Assembly: GCA_963170185.1 (NCBI GenBank)
Contig: CAUJGS010000100.1
Span: forward strand, 1 to 37,218
Direction: 5' to 3'
DNA from: Bdellovibrionota bacterium
GTDB taxonomy: Bacteria; Bdellovibrionota; Bdellovibrionia; Bdellovibrionales; JAMPXM01
Length of the DNA: 37,218 nt
Of the stretch, positions 7,647 through 15,685 are shown one piece after another (position 1 is the first letter of the stretch; each line of letters starts with the position of its first letter). The notes under the pieces were generated by a model, which searched no databases, was not told the DNA's origin, and saw only the letters and a program-made list of their open reading frames with translations. Made by a program: the position numbers and the translations under genes.

Positions 7647-8633
7647 CTAGGCCGCGAAGCGTGTGCCCGAAGCAGCCGTTCCCGTGACGCCCTGACGAAG
7701 TTCATCAAAGGACTCTGGGCGTGGCTTAAAGACGAAACTTAAGAGAAACCCCATCAACGCTCCACCTAAGTGGGCCGTGTATGCGACGCCCGAAAGCCCG
7801 GGCTGCGAAGCCACCCAGCCACTGAGATCCGGAAGAACAAATCCCGGTATCAGCACCCATGCCGGCAGCCAGGCGACACCATAATAGCCACGCATCGGCA
7901 GCAGCCAGTACACAAATGGCAAACGACGAGACGAGTCGCTTGCCGCCATCGCGATCAAACCAGAGACGGCGGCGCTCGCGCCGACCATCGGCGAAGCGGA
8001 AAGCCCCGACAGCAAAACGTAGGCTAACGCCCCACCGATTCCACTTACCCAAACCGTGGCCGCCGTCGCCTTCCATCCACGCGTGTGCTCGATAAACGTT
8101 CCAAACAAAAGAAGGAACAACATATTCCAGAATAGATGAATCGCACCCGAGTGTGTGATCTGGTAGGTGATCCACTGAAATGGTCCAGAGTGGCCGGCGG
8201 AAAGTCCCATACGATAGGAGGGATGAACCTTTTGAATAAGCCCTAAACGCTCTATCGACTTTTTCCACTTGGAGATCATGATATCGTCGCCAGGTAACTC
8301 TGATGCGGGCTTCCGGCTGACTTGTTCAATGAAGTCCGCACGGCGAAGCGCTAAGTGCCCAAGCAGCTGTCTCGCGTCGGCACTGCCTTTTAAGCTTCGC
8401 TCCGAGAGACTTTGAATACCAGCTGGTTCGTGATCAAGCTTCATCGTCGCCGCAAACAACACGCCGTTGGTTTCTATGAAACCGTCATCTTCCAAAAGAG
8501 TTTCGATCGCCTGATCGGCCGTGAGGTAAGCCGGAAATGTCATAGCGAACATACCGACATTGAGAGCCACCATGATCCAGGTCACAGGGGCTCGGTGAAA
8601 CCAAAGAAGTCCTCTCAAAAGAGGAAAAATCAT
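7647..8633 (-). CDS. Rhomboid family intramembrane serine protease
   Basis: 328 residues from the ATG at 8633, which overlaps the stop of the upstream RDD gene (ATGA). The longer frame to 8807 only runs through that gene. Rhomboids cleave substrates within the membrane. The catalytic Ser is in VGASAAVSG (about residue 220) and the catalytic His in YTAHLGGALMGF (about 288). The family's H-x4-H-x3-N block reads HSGAIHLFWNM (about 161-171). The first membrane helix is followed by a polar insert of about 110 residues (about 40-150) before the conserved core, probably a periplasmic or membrane-flanking domain that may select substrates. Overlap with the RDD/helical-repeat gene suggests that both proteins act together. 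Confidence 0.9.
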   Translation of the reverse strand: MIFPLLRGLLWFHRAPVTWIMVALNVGMFAMTFPAYLTADQAIETLLEDDGFIETNGVLFAATMKLDHEPAGIQSLSERSLKGSADARQLLGHLALRRADFIEQVSRKPASELPGDDIMISKWKKSIERLGLIQKVHPSYRMGLSAGHSGPFQWITYQITHSGAIHLFWNMLFLLLFGTFIEHTRGWKATAATVWVSGIGGALAYVLLSGLSASPMVGASAAVSGLIAMAASDSSRRLPFVYWLLPMRGYYGVAWLPAWVLIPGFVLPDLSGWVASQPGLSGVAYTAHLGGALMGFLLSFVFKPRPESFDELRQGVTGTAASGTRFAA

Positions 8634-10771
8634 CTGCGTCCTCCGGAACGCCGAATCGCCTCGAGAATTTCGAGATCCGAAGAGCGCACAGAGTCCATCT
8701 TCCCTCGTCCGAGATCGCGCGCGCCGGGGAGCAAGCTCGCCGGCAAACGCGAACGTTCCGAAGAATCTAAAATCTCGGCCGCTAGCTTTTTCTTGCCGGC
8801 GCGCCATGCCGCCACGGCGACCCGATTGCGAAGGCCGCGGTCGTTTTCAAATTCAAAACCCGAACCCAGCAAGACGCCGACCTCGGTGGCCGAACGCCAG
8901 TCCCCGCGGCGACTCAAAGTTTCAAAAAGAACACGCCCCCAGTCGCCATAGCGACGGGCGTTGGGAGACTGAAACCATCGTTCACGAAGTTCCGCGATCT
9001 CGGTCTGAGCGTCGCGGTCCTGCTGGGGTTTGCGACTGAGCTCCTCGAGAAGACGGATATTGGCTTCTGTCACAAATAGATCTGTCTGACTCTCCGGGCG
9101 CGCAACCGAGGACGCAAGCTTTCGAAGCAAGCTGATTCCCTTTTCGTGCTCGCTTGAGCGCATCAGGCGGATCGACTCAAAGAGATCTTTTCCCCGGTCT
9201 TCCAATACGTGACTCGACAGACTCGTCAAAAGACTCGTCGTTCCACGGCCGGCGTTGATTCGACACTCGGCGTGTCGCGCGCTTGCCAGCAAAAAGCTCG
9301 GAACCGAGTAATCGCCACTGGCCTCATCCGCCGCGTTTTGCATCATTTCACAAGCACGCATGGCATCTGCCGTACAGCTGGCGTTCTCGCTAAAAGCACC
9401 CTCTTCGTAGAGTTCGCGACTACAGAGCCAAGAAGTCACAACCACTCGACTGCGCTGAGGAAGTGCATCGGCGCTAGCAAAGACCGTGGCCTTCGACTGC
9501 TCCTTCTGCCCAAGACGCCACAGCGCTCGTGCCCGATACTCCACAAGTTTTGCACCGATTGCCAAGTGACGGCCTGGCTCCGAAGACAAGCGGAGAATCA
9601 AATCCGGGTCCGCTTTCATTTGAAAGAGCTCTCGTAAAACCAAAAGACGATACCAGTCGGCGGCCTCCGCACCAGATCGTGCGCGACGGGAATCGTGCGG
9701 CAGCATCGACCGCGCTAAACCTTCGATTTTTTCTGTCAAAGAAGAGTCATCCAGACGCCCGGCATCGGCCGCATCCGTGAACTCATCTTCAGCAGCGGAC
9801 GCGACATGACGGCTTTCATAAGACTCCGAAAGCATGCGGTACCACCCGACAAGGCGACACGCATCGGAATCCGGCTCGAGATCACAAACCTTGGCAAAAT
9901 ACTTTTCAGACTCTTCCGGGTCTTGCTGAAAGCGCGTGAGCCCCTTTGCCAGATACCCCAAGACCCGACCGCCATTGTTCCAAAGCGCGTAGTCGGCCTC
10001 AGTTTCCAAGCAACCGGTGTCGACATAACCAGCTGCCGACAAGCTGAGAGCCACGTGAATCCGAGTCGGTGCGCGATCGGGACGTTCCCACGTCGCTTCG
10101 GCCGCCGTGACGTCTTCACACAAGCGCGGCGCACTTGCGACTTCTTCCACACGCGCTCGCTCACGAAGAAGCACAAACTGCGACGTGAGAACAAGTGTGG
10201 CGAAAAACATCGTCATCGATGTCATCAACGAGCCGGCCGCGAGTTCCGTGAGTTTGGGTGGCGCCGACTGTCGTTTGGTGTTGACCGAGCGCACTTCCGT
10301 ATCCGCTGCGCGATCATGCAGCGGTCTGCGCCTTGGGTTGCTGTACACACCAAAAAACGGAGCCCCAAAAAAGAGAACGCTTCCCCACCACGTCATCGCG
10401 CGAAGAAACGCATTAAAAACTCTGGGCTTATCGCCCGTCCAAACATCGACGACACGAAGACCAAAGATCGCGCGCCCGGGCGTAGTCCCCCAGATGCCGA
10501 CAAAAAACGTTTCCCAAACAACGCCGATAAAGATCGCGACAACAAGGCTTTGCAAAAGTGCGATGTCCGATTCCGCAATGCGATCCAAAAGCCGAGCCTC
10601 GCCAACGGCACGGCGAAACGGCGACATTGCCAGCGCCATAACCGGCGCCAAAAGGACAAAGTCGGCGACGTGCGAAGCCATGCGATCCAGCGGAAGTGCA
10701 ACGTGTGTTTTGCCGCGATTTTCCGAGCCGGATCGGCTGCGCGGCGACTCAAATGGATCGTGAATGACCAT
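8630..10771 (-). CDS. RDD family membrane protein with long helical-repeat domain
   Basis: 713 residues. The first 170 form an RDD domain: LDRMASHVADFVLLAPVM with the conserved R and D, a second helix near residues 80-105, the GTTPGRAIFGLRVVD block and RPLHDRAADTEV. A further membrane segment lies at about 190-210 (SLMTSMTMFFATLVLTSQFV). After that come about 500 soluble residues rich in Ala, Glu and Arg with alternating helices (YLAKGLTRFQQDPEESEKYF, ALWRLGQKEQSKATVFASAD), consistent with degenerate TPR/Sel1-like repeats. RDD domains are of poorly known function, with some members linked to transport. The start at 10771 has only a weak ribosome site. The overlapping rhomboid gene downstream implies stoichiometric synthesis. 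Confidence 0.8.
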   Translation of the reverse strand: MVIHDPFESPRSRSGSENRGKTHVALPLDRMASHVADFVLLAPVMALAMSPFRRAVGEARLLDRIAESDIALLQSLVVAIFIGVVWETFFVGIWGTTPGRAIFGLRVVDVWTGDKPRVFNAFLRAMTWWGSVLFFGAPFFGVYSNPRRRPLHDRAADTEVRSVNTKRQSAPPKLTELAAGSLMTSMTMFFATLVLTSQFVLLRERARVEEVASAPRLCEDVTAAEATWERPDRAPTRIHVALSLSAAGYVDTGCLETEADYALWNNGGRVLGYLAKGLTRFQQDPEESEKYFAKVCDLEPDSDACRLVGWYRMLSESYESRHVASAAEDEFTDAADAGRLDDSSLTEKIEGLARSMLPHDSRRARSGAEAADWYRLLVLRELFQMKADPDLILRLSSEPGRHLAIGAKLVEYRARALWRLGQKEQSKATVFASADALPQRSRVVVTSWLCSRELYEEGAFSENASCTADAMRACEMMQNAADEASGDYSVPSFLLASARHAECRINAGRGTTSLLTSLSSHVLEDRGKDLFESIRLMRSSEHEKGISLLRKLASSVARPESQTDLFVTEANIRLLEELSRKPQQDRDAQTEIAELRERWFQSPNARRYGDWGRVLFETLSRRGDWRSATEVGVLLGSGFEFENDRGLRNRVAVAAWRAGKKKLAAEILDSSERSRLPASLLPGARDLGRGKMDSVRSSDLEILEAIRRSGGRR

Positions 10772-10796
10772 GAGTTCTTATCGGAATTCCCTAGCT

Positions 10797-10835
10797 AAAA
10801 TTGAAAGACCAGGCCCCTTTGCGGGAAGCCTGGTC
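10797..10835 (-). terminator. Rho-independent terminator of the 10870-11583 gene
   Basis: On the - strand the arms GACCAGGC (10828-10835) and GCCTGGTC (10807-10814) enclose an inner CCC/GGG pairing, and the stem is followed by TTTCAATTTT. It lies 35 bases beyond the stop at 10870 and separates this gene from the RDD gene. Confidence 0.8.
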
Positions 10836-10869
10836 CTACGTCGCAATGGTCTTTCTTAAGACCCGCTGA

Positions 10870-11583
10870 CTACTTAGCGGCAGCCGTTGTAGGCACGACC
10901 TTGAAGCCCAATAAACGGCCCTCATGATCCAGCTGAACATCGACCTTCGCGACAGGCATCGAGAAGCCGTTTACCAAATGGTACGACTGATGCTGACCGT
11001 TGTCGGTCTCCTCGCTCTTTACTCGAACGCTCTTTTCGAAGTTCACCGGCATCCACTCGCGATTTTTTTCCATGAAAGAGGCCGTAAATTGGATCGGATT
11101 CAGCTGACCAGATTCGGCGATCTGAATCTCAGAGACTTTCTGAGATTCGTCAATACGCACGGCGTACTTACCTTCTAAAGTTTCGATCGTGAACTTTTCT
11201 AAAGCCGATGGCTTGCGGCCGACAGCCGTGATTTCGCTAAGAGTTTTACCTGCCATCTGTTTCACAAGCTCGTCTTCGCTCACCGAAGTCCCCGTCGGAA
11301 CCGAGGCAATGCCGCGCGAAGGTCGGATCACTTCCGACGTTCCGCTCGAAGCCAGTTCACGCGACTGAATGACTTCTGGATCATGAAGAAGTTTGGAATT
11401 CGCCAATGTGACGACCGTTAGAATCGACAGCAGAGAAACTGGAATCGCGACTTTCGCTTGCTCGAGATCGAGGCGAACTTTTAGCGATTTCAACTTATCC
11501 ATTGGATTGCGGTTCGGCAAACGCTCGGAAATGTCGATCACCTTACGTGGACCATTACCGTCGTTTTGATTATTAGATGTCAT
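10870..11583 (-). CDS. Hypothetical protein with one membrane segment
   Basis: 237 residues from the ATG at 11583, which has GGAGGG four bases upstream; the frame's earlier start at 11601 lies before that ribosome site. The N-terminal 40 residues are polar and basic, followed by a short hydrophobic stretch at about residues 45-63 (VAIPVSLLSILTVVTLANS) that probably anchors it in the inner membrane with the C-terminus outside. The C-terminal 110 residues have a repeated strand pattern (KYAVRIDESQKVSEIQIAES, AKVDVQLDHEGRLLGFKVVP), suggestive of a small beta-rich domain. No family is recognised. It follows the S41 peptidase gene at about 190 bases and has its own terminator. Confidence 0.7.
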   Translation of the reverse strand: MTSNNQNDGNGPRKVIDISERLPNRNPMDKLKSLKVRLDLEQAKVAIPVSLLSILTVVTLANSKLLHDPEVIQSRELASSGTSEVIRPSRGIASVPTGTSVSEDELVKQMAGKTLSEITAVGRKPSALEKFTIETLEGKYAVRIDESQKVSEIQIAESGQLNPIQFTASFMEKNREWMPVNFEKSVRVKSEETDNGQHQSYHLVNGFSMPVAKVDVQLDHEGRLLGFKVVPTTAAAK

Positions 11584-11773
11584 CGAACCCTCCTCCATCA
11601 TTGTACCACTCGCAAGCTAACGAGCGGCCTCACACACACAAGCCAGTGCAACCGATGTTCCGAGATGAGCCACTTGGTCTCTCGTTTAATTCGTCCCTAG
11701 CCTGTGCCAGTGACGCTCAAATCGCGATGCGCTTTTTTGCTCGACAGCTGAACAGGAGATCGACACCAGCGTC

Positions 11774-13084
11774 TCACTTTGAGACGATTCGAAGCGTTCT
11801 TGTCGCTTCAAGTATCCAAGGATCTTTGGGTGATCTCCACGCCTTCAAACTGTCCGTCAGTATCTGATCGGGAGAAACTCCGAGACGCTCAAGCTCCTGG
11901 CCCTTTGCCGAGCGGTAGAGTGCGACAGGTATGGAGACTGTATAATCCGGACTAAGTGCCTGGATCTGAAACCACCTTGCCATCACGACGTGGCCCGCGG
12001 TTCGCCACCCCATCACATAAGAAAGTGGTCGTTCTTTGATGGCCTGAGCAAAGATCTCGGAAACCGAGGCCGTATGCTGGTCCACCACAACCACCACCGG
12101 CCCTTTAAAGCAGGCGGGTTGTGCAAAGGGTTTAAGTTCGATGGCGTTGTACTTTTCCAAAATCTCCAACTGAGGCTCGGCCGCGACATCATTGCGCATG
12201 ACCATCGCGCTTTCGGCACTTTCTTTACCAGCGGCCTCAGACGGAGGACTATCGCGATACAGCCAACCGATCGGCTCGCGTCCGCAACTCACCGTGCTCA
12301 AAACCCGAAGCATCGCCGGAAAACTTCCGCCGCCGTTGCCACGTATGTCGATCACCAGGCGGTCTCCCCGCTTTTGCATTTCAATGATTTCATCTTGAAT
12401 GCGCGTCCATTCGTCGCTTTCAATCGCTTGCGCCAAGAACGAAGGTATTCGCAAGACACGAATGCCTTTCTTTTCCTGGGATTCCACCCAGCGTGGAACC
12501 AAGCTTTCTTGAAAAACCTCCGCTCGGATCAACACATTCACGCGGGTTTCGTCCGGTCGAATAATTTCCCAGAACCCGCTCGCTTCACGCAATTCATCTG
12601 GATCTTGAATCGGGTTGCCATCGACCGCGACAACGAGGTCACCGGCCGTCAGCCCGGATTTTTCGGAGGCCGAGCCCGGCAAAACGCGAGTCACAATGAT
12701 TTCGCCATCGACGATTCTTCCGCGAGCGCCCGTATCGACGGACTCGCCCGTCCACAGCGCCACGGTCTCATTAGGTGCATAGGCTCCAAGATGAGAAATC
12801 CGAATGGCGCTTAAACGTTGATTTAAAATTTCAATCAGAGCCCGCTTTGGACTCATGAATTTACGCATTGAAAGTGCGCGATCCACATCTTGTTCGGATT
12901 CCTCCAAACAGATTTCAACAAACTTGCGAGTCGCGATCTCTTGGCGTTTAACAAAATCCGTCAGCAGCCGACCACAAACATCGCGTTGCGCGCGAAGCAG
13001 GCTCGATTTTTCCACCGCAAAAAAAGAAAGTGACGACACTCCGAGGAGGGTCGTCACAATCATGGCCGCTGTGAGTGTTTTCAC
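11774..13084 (-). CDS. S41 family peptidase (C-terminal processing protease-like) with PDZ
   Basis: 436 residues. An N-terminal signal or anchor (about 4-23) is followed by a helical section, a PDZ domain (about 125-190, ITRVLPGSASEKSGLTAGD-like core) and an S41 peptidase core (about 205-410). The strand LVIDIRGNGGGSF and the nucleophile block HTASVSEIFAQAI are typical; the nucleophile is Ser340. At the place where Prc/CtpA enzymes have the general-base lysine (25 residues later, in FGKG) this protein has TAGH, with His365. S41 enzymes clip C-termini of periplasmic substrates. The GTG start at 13084 is uncertain; an ATG at 13063 is the alternative. It lies 24 bases after the Fis-like gene, so the two may share a transcript. 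Confidence 0.85.
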   Translation of the reverse strand: MKTLTAAMIVTTLLGVSSLSFFAVEKSSLLRAQRDVCGRLLTDFVKRQEIATRKFVEICLEESEQDVDRALSMRKFMSPKRALIEILNQRLSAIRISHLGAYAPNETVALWTGESVDTGARGRIVDGEIIVTRVLPGSASEKSGLTAGDLVVAVDGNPIQDPDELREASGFWEIIRPDETRVNVLIRAEVFQESLVPRWVESQEKKGIRVLRIPSFLAQAIESDEWTRIQDEIIEMQKRGDRLVIDIRGNGGGSFPAMLRVLSTVSCGREPIGWLYRDSPPSEAAGKESAESAMVMRNDVAAEPQLEILEKYNAIELKPFAQPACFKGPVVVVVDQHTASVSEIFAQAIKERPLSYVMGWRTAGHVVMARWFQIQALSPDYTVSIPVALYRSAKGQELERLGVSPDQILTDSLKAWRSPKDPWILEATRTLRIVSK

Positions 13085-13108
13085 AAGTCGTAAGCCAGAA
13101 CAGGAGTC

Positions 13109-13534
13109 TTAAGCCGCTTTTTTCTTGCGGGCTTGAGACGGGTCAAGGTTGTAAGCTTTTACTTTGCGATACAAAGTCGCGCGGCCAATGCCAAGCGCCT
13201 TTGCTGCTTCTGTCAGGTTACCCTTGAAAGCAGAAATCGCATTCTCAATCGCCACACTTTCAAGCTGATCGATTGTCGAAACAGCGCGACGAGCGTCTGA
13301 TCCACCACCGAAGCCTGCTGTGCCAGGGAAAGGAAGAACCTTCGCCATTGGCGAAGAAGCTTCTTGCGAAGAACCAGGAACGAGGCTTGGAACCTCTCCT
13401 GTAGTCTTCTGTTGAGCATCCCACTCGGCAGGTGTCATCACCTTCACCGTGCAGTTGTTCACCATTCCGAACTGATGCGCCTTCTGGATCAAAAGCTGAT
13501 CGTCTGACACTACGATAAACGACGAACGTACCAT
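13109..13534 (-). CDS. Small Fis-type helix-turn-helix regulator
   Basis: 141 residues with CCGGAGG upstream of the ATG at 13534. The C-terminal 50 residues are a Fis/NtrC-type DNA-binding domain: ENAISAFKGNLTEAAKALGI followed by GRATLYRKVKAY, ending in a basic RKKKAA tail. The N-terminal 40 residues (SSFIVVSDDQLLIQKAHQFG) resemble the start of a response-regulator-like fold but lack phosphoacceptor residues. The middle is a flexible Gly/Ser/Pro linker. There is no AAA+ sigma54-activation domain, so this is not an enhancer-binding protein of the usual kind. Likely a DNA-binding protein; targets unknown. It may control the S41 gene 24 bases downstream. Confidence 0.85.
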   Translation of the reverse strand: MVRSSFIVVSDDQLLIQKAHQFGMVNNCTVKVMTPAEWDAQQKTTGEVPSLVPGSSQEASSPMAKVLPFPGTAGFGGGSDARRAVSTIDQLESVAIENAISAFKGNLTEAAKALGIGRATLYRKVKAYNLDPSQARKKKAA

Positions 13535-13891
13535 TTATAGACCTCCGGTTTCCTGTTCCGCGGCTTCGACTGTGCCGCGATCCGTCTCTTTGAGAGGCAA
13601 ATATCGCCTCACAAAGTACCTATCGGCGCTTCGATCTGAGAATCTGAGGGCAAAACAGGAAAAATCTTCCTCTTTTTGAGACACCTTTCTAAGTAGCGAA
13701 ACTCTCAAGGTGTTTCGAAGCGACTGTCTAATTCCAATACAGTCCGGTGAGACGTCTCGATTCAGGACGTTCATCCTCATTGCCCCTCTGGTCTGTTTCT
13801 AGGCTTTTGCCGATTCTTTCTCACGAAACTTGCACCCGGCTCTATATAGACACTGACTATAGACACTTAAAAAAGCAGTCGGGCGGCAGCA
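13535..13891. other. Divergent promoter region between Fis-like and secreted protein genes
   Basis: 357 bases without a credible gene; an 81-codon frame on the - strand ending at 13535 has no protein-like features and contains the downstream ribosome site. Near the + strand gene is a direct repeat of TATAGACACT at 13845-13854 and 13858-13867 (13-base period), ending 24 bases before the ATG at 13892. Promoter boxes could not be assigned confidently. Confidence 0.6.
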
Positions 13892-14656
13892 ATGGCCGCG
13901 AGAACGATGTCCACGAAATCTCGCATCGCAAGTCTCATGGGCTTGGTTCTGCTTCTCGGAGCCAGCTATCACGCTCAAGCCCAGCAAGAACAAGCTCCCC
14001 TTGGATTCAACGTAAAACCCCTTCGCATGAAACCAGGAATGGGCCAGGGAAAAATTCGTATCGCCGACGAGATGAAACGTCGACTCGAAGCCACAATCGT
14101 ACGTAACGGCCTTGCCGTGAGCTTTTCCAACATCGTTTGCGGAGAAATGAAAACCGATGCGTGCTTTGAAAAGACACGCTCCATGGACCCGTCGCTTCAC
14201 CCCATTCGCGCCAGCCTGAATCTGGACAGCTGGGCCGAGTCGAGCACGGAAATCGACCGCGCGCTTTCTGAGTTCACAGCAGACGAAGCCGAACGACTTG
14301 CTCTTAAGAAATCCGCTATTTTAATCCGCCTCGTGGTGGGAAAGCTTCAAGAGCAGATCAATCTGAACCCGACACCCCTTGTTCCAGAGTCTTTACAAAG
14401 CCTCGCTTCGACAACGGGTGTGCGAGCGCTTGAACTTCACCACAACGTCATCCTCTTCCGAGATCGCGTCGTGCTTTCGTCGATTGCCGTCAACCGCACG
14501 GCGCCCGACTACAAAATGCACCGTCCAGTCCTGACACTCCCACCGGTTGAAATCACACTCGACGGCGAGCGCAGTGATATTGGAAAAGCCGTACAATGGG
14601 CCGTGCAGCAATCAATAGAAGAATTCGGCCGACAGCTTCCCGCACGCCTCAAGTAA
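13892..14656 (+). CDS. Secreted hypothetical protein
   Basis: 254 residues with a Sec signal peptide: basic start, hydrophobic LMGLVLLLGASYHAQA, cleavage expected near AQA about residue 31. The start could be 13892 or the ATG at 13907; neither has a strong ribosome site. The mature part has two cysteines in VCGEMKTDACFE that could form a disulfide, an R-rich, helical middle and beta-like ends (VLTLPPVEITLDGE). No family is recognised and no catalytic motif is visible. It stands alone with a bidirectional terminator behind it. Confidence 0.65.
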   Translation: MAARTMSTKSRIASLMGLVLLLGASYHAQAQQEQAPLGFNVKPLRMKPGMGQGKIRIADEMKRRLEATIVRNGLAVSFSNIVCGEMKTDACFEKTRSMDPSLHPIRASLNLDSWAESSTEIDRALSEFTADEAERLALKKSAILIRLVVGKLQEQINLNPTPLVPESLQSLASTTGVRALELHHNVILFRDRVVLSSIAVNRTAPDYKMHRPVLTLPPVEITLDGERSDIGKAVQWAVQQSIEEFGRQLPARLK

Positions 14657-14674
14657 CCAAGCGGCGGAATGCTT

Positions 14675-14715
14675 AAATAAAAAAGGCTGTGGGATCACCA
14701 CAGCCTTTTTGATTT
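14675..14715. terminator. Bidirectional rho-independent terminator
   Basis: Arms GGCTGTGG (14685-14692) and CCACAGCC (14698-14705) around a 5-base loop, with a run of A before and T after, so it can stop transcription both of the + gene ending at 14656 and of the - gene ending at 14732. Confidence 0.85.
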
Positions 14716-14731
14716 TGCGAGTCCCGCTCGA

Positions 14732-15406
14732 CTAGCGACGTCCCGATTTGATTTTGACCTGCATACGAGCGATGAGGTTCACGGCCATTTTCTCGTGAAC
14801 TTTGCACATCTTCAGCTCGTCACGACGGTACGAACGCTGCGACGGAGTCAATGTTCCCGTCTCGAGCTCCATTTCGTAATCAAGCTTCGAAGCACGGATG
14901 CCAACGAGTTCTTTAGTTTGTTGTTTAAAGAGCTTGCTCACGCCTGAGAGCGGAGCGACTTCCAACCATTCTTTCTTGTTCTTGTACCAAGAAACCATGC
15001 GAAGGAAGCGAGCCTTGTTCTTTGCCAATGTGAAGCGTGGGAACTGCTCTTCTGGCAAAGCCAAGATATCGTCGATCATGTCGAGGTCGAGATCGTCTTC
15101 TTCCGAATCGTCACCGAGAAGGCGTTTACCGTCTTGAACCTTGTCCATCATCTGCGCCTTCAAGATATCTTGAAGATCCGCCGCCGCATCTTCCGAATCA
15201 TCGCTCCAAGCAGCGGCACGAGCGCCGCCGGACGAACCCATATCGTCATCTTCGTCGCCGTCGAGGTCACCATCGAGATCCGCGGCTTCAAGACGCGACT
15301 TCTCGAGTTCCTTCGAACGCTTGTCGGAATTCATGTCAGGGTTAACATCGGTTGGAATAGTAGATGTGCCAGCTGCAGAATGAATATCGGGAGTCTGGAT
15401 GCTCAA
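14732..15406 (-). CDS. Hypothetical protein with acidic N-terminal and basic C-terminal half
   Basis: 224 residues starting with TTG at 15406; AAGGAG at an ideal distance supports this start over the ATG at 15334. Residues 40-115 are strongly acidic with runs of Asp and Glu (DLDGDLDGDEDDD, DDSEEDDLDLD), then a mainly helical, basic half, with conserved-looking FTLAKNKARFLRMVSWYKNK and a tail ending in KIKSGRR. No signal peptide or membrane helix is visible, so it is probably cytoplasmic. The charge split resembles nucleic-acid- or ribosome-associated proteins, but no family is recognised. The 279 bases upstream, to 15685, hold only its promoter region. Confidence 0.7.
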   Translation of the reverse strand: MSIQTPDIHSAAGTSTIPTDVNPDMNSDKRSKELEKSRLEAADLDGDLDGDEDDDMGSSGGARAAAWSDDSEDAAADLQDILKAQMMDKVQDGKRLLGDDSEEDDLDLDMIDDILALPEEQFPRFTLAKNKARFLRMVSWYKNKKEWLEVAPLSGVSKLFKQQTKELVGIRASKLDYEMELETGTLTPSQRSYRRDELKMCKVHEKMAVNLIARMQVKIKSGRR

Positions 15407-15685
15407 AACGCTCTCCTTAGAAATCGAGAAATGAACGCCGAATGTCGACCGAATGCTTATAGCACAGACTTGACCACCTTTCTAACCACCGAAAAAATTC
15501 TTATGGCTGCTGCCTGCTTTTCCGCCATCTAGCTGAAATCGCAGGCAAAAAAGGCTTCAAACCCGCGCCTGAAAAGGCTTCCACAGAGTTCGACAGATGC
15601 CGCAGTGCGTGTAAATTCAGCAAGAACTTACCCTTGTTTCACCCATGTTGGAACCGGGCAAAACTGACAGCTAAGCCACGGAATC

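Noticed and set aside
7800-8070. Possible fragmented genes on the + strand opposite the rhomboid
   Set aside because: Short basic frames without ribosome sites that mirror the membrane-protein codons.
9806-10798. 330-codon open frame antisense to the RDD gene
   Set aside because: Same explanation: very basic composition, no start signal, and the opposite strand carries a clear domain.
11770-11786. Seven-base hairpin across the S41 peptidase stop codon
   Set aside because: There is no T-run after it on the - strand and the stem is short, so a terminator call is not justified.
13535-13780. 81-codon open frame on the - strand directly before the Fis-like gene
   Set aside because: It has no protein-like pattern and no ribosome site, and it contains the ribosome site of the next gene. 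It is more likely a leader.
15462-15475. GG-N10-GC element upstream of the acidic/basic protein gene, like a sigma54 promoter
   Set aside because: Only the GG and GC dinucleotides match; the rest of the consensus is poor and no activator gene adjoins it.
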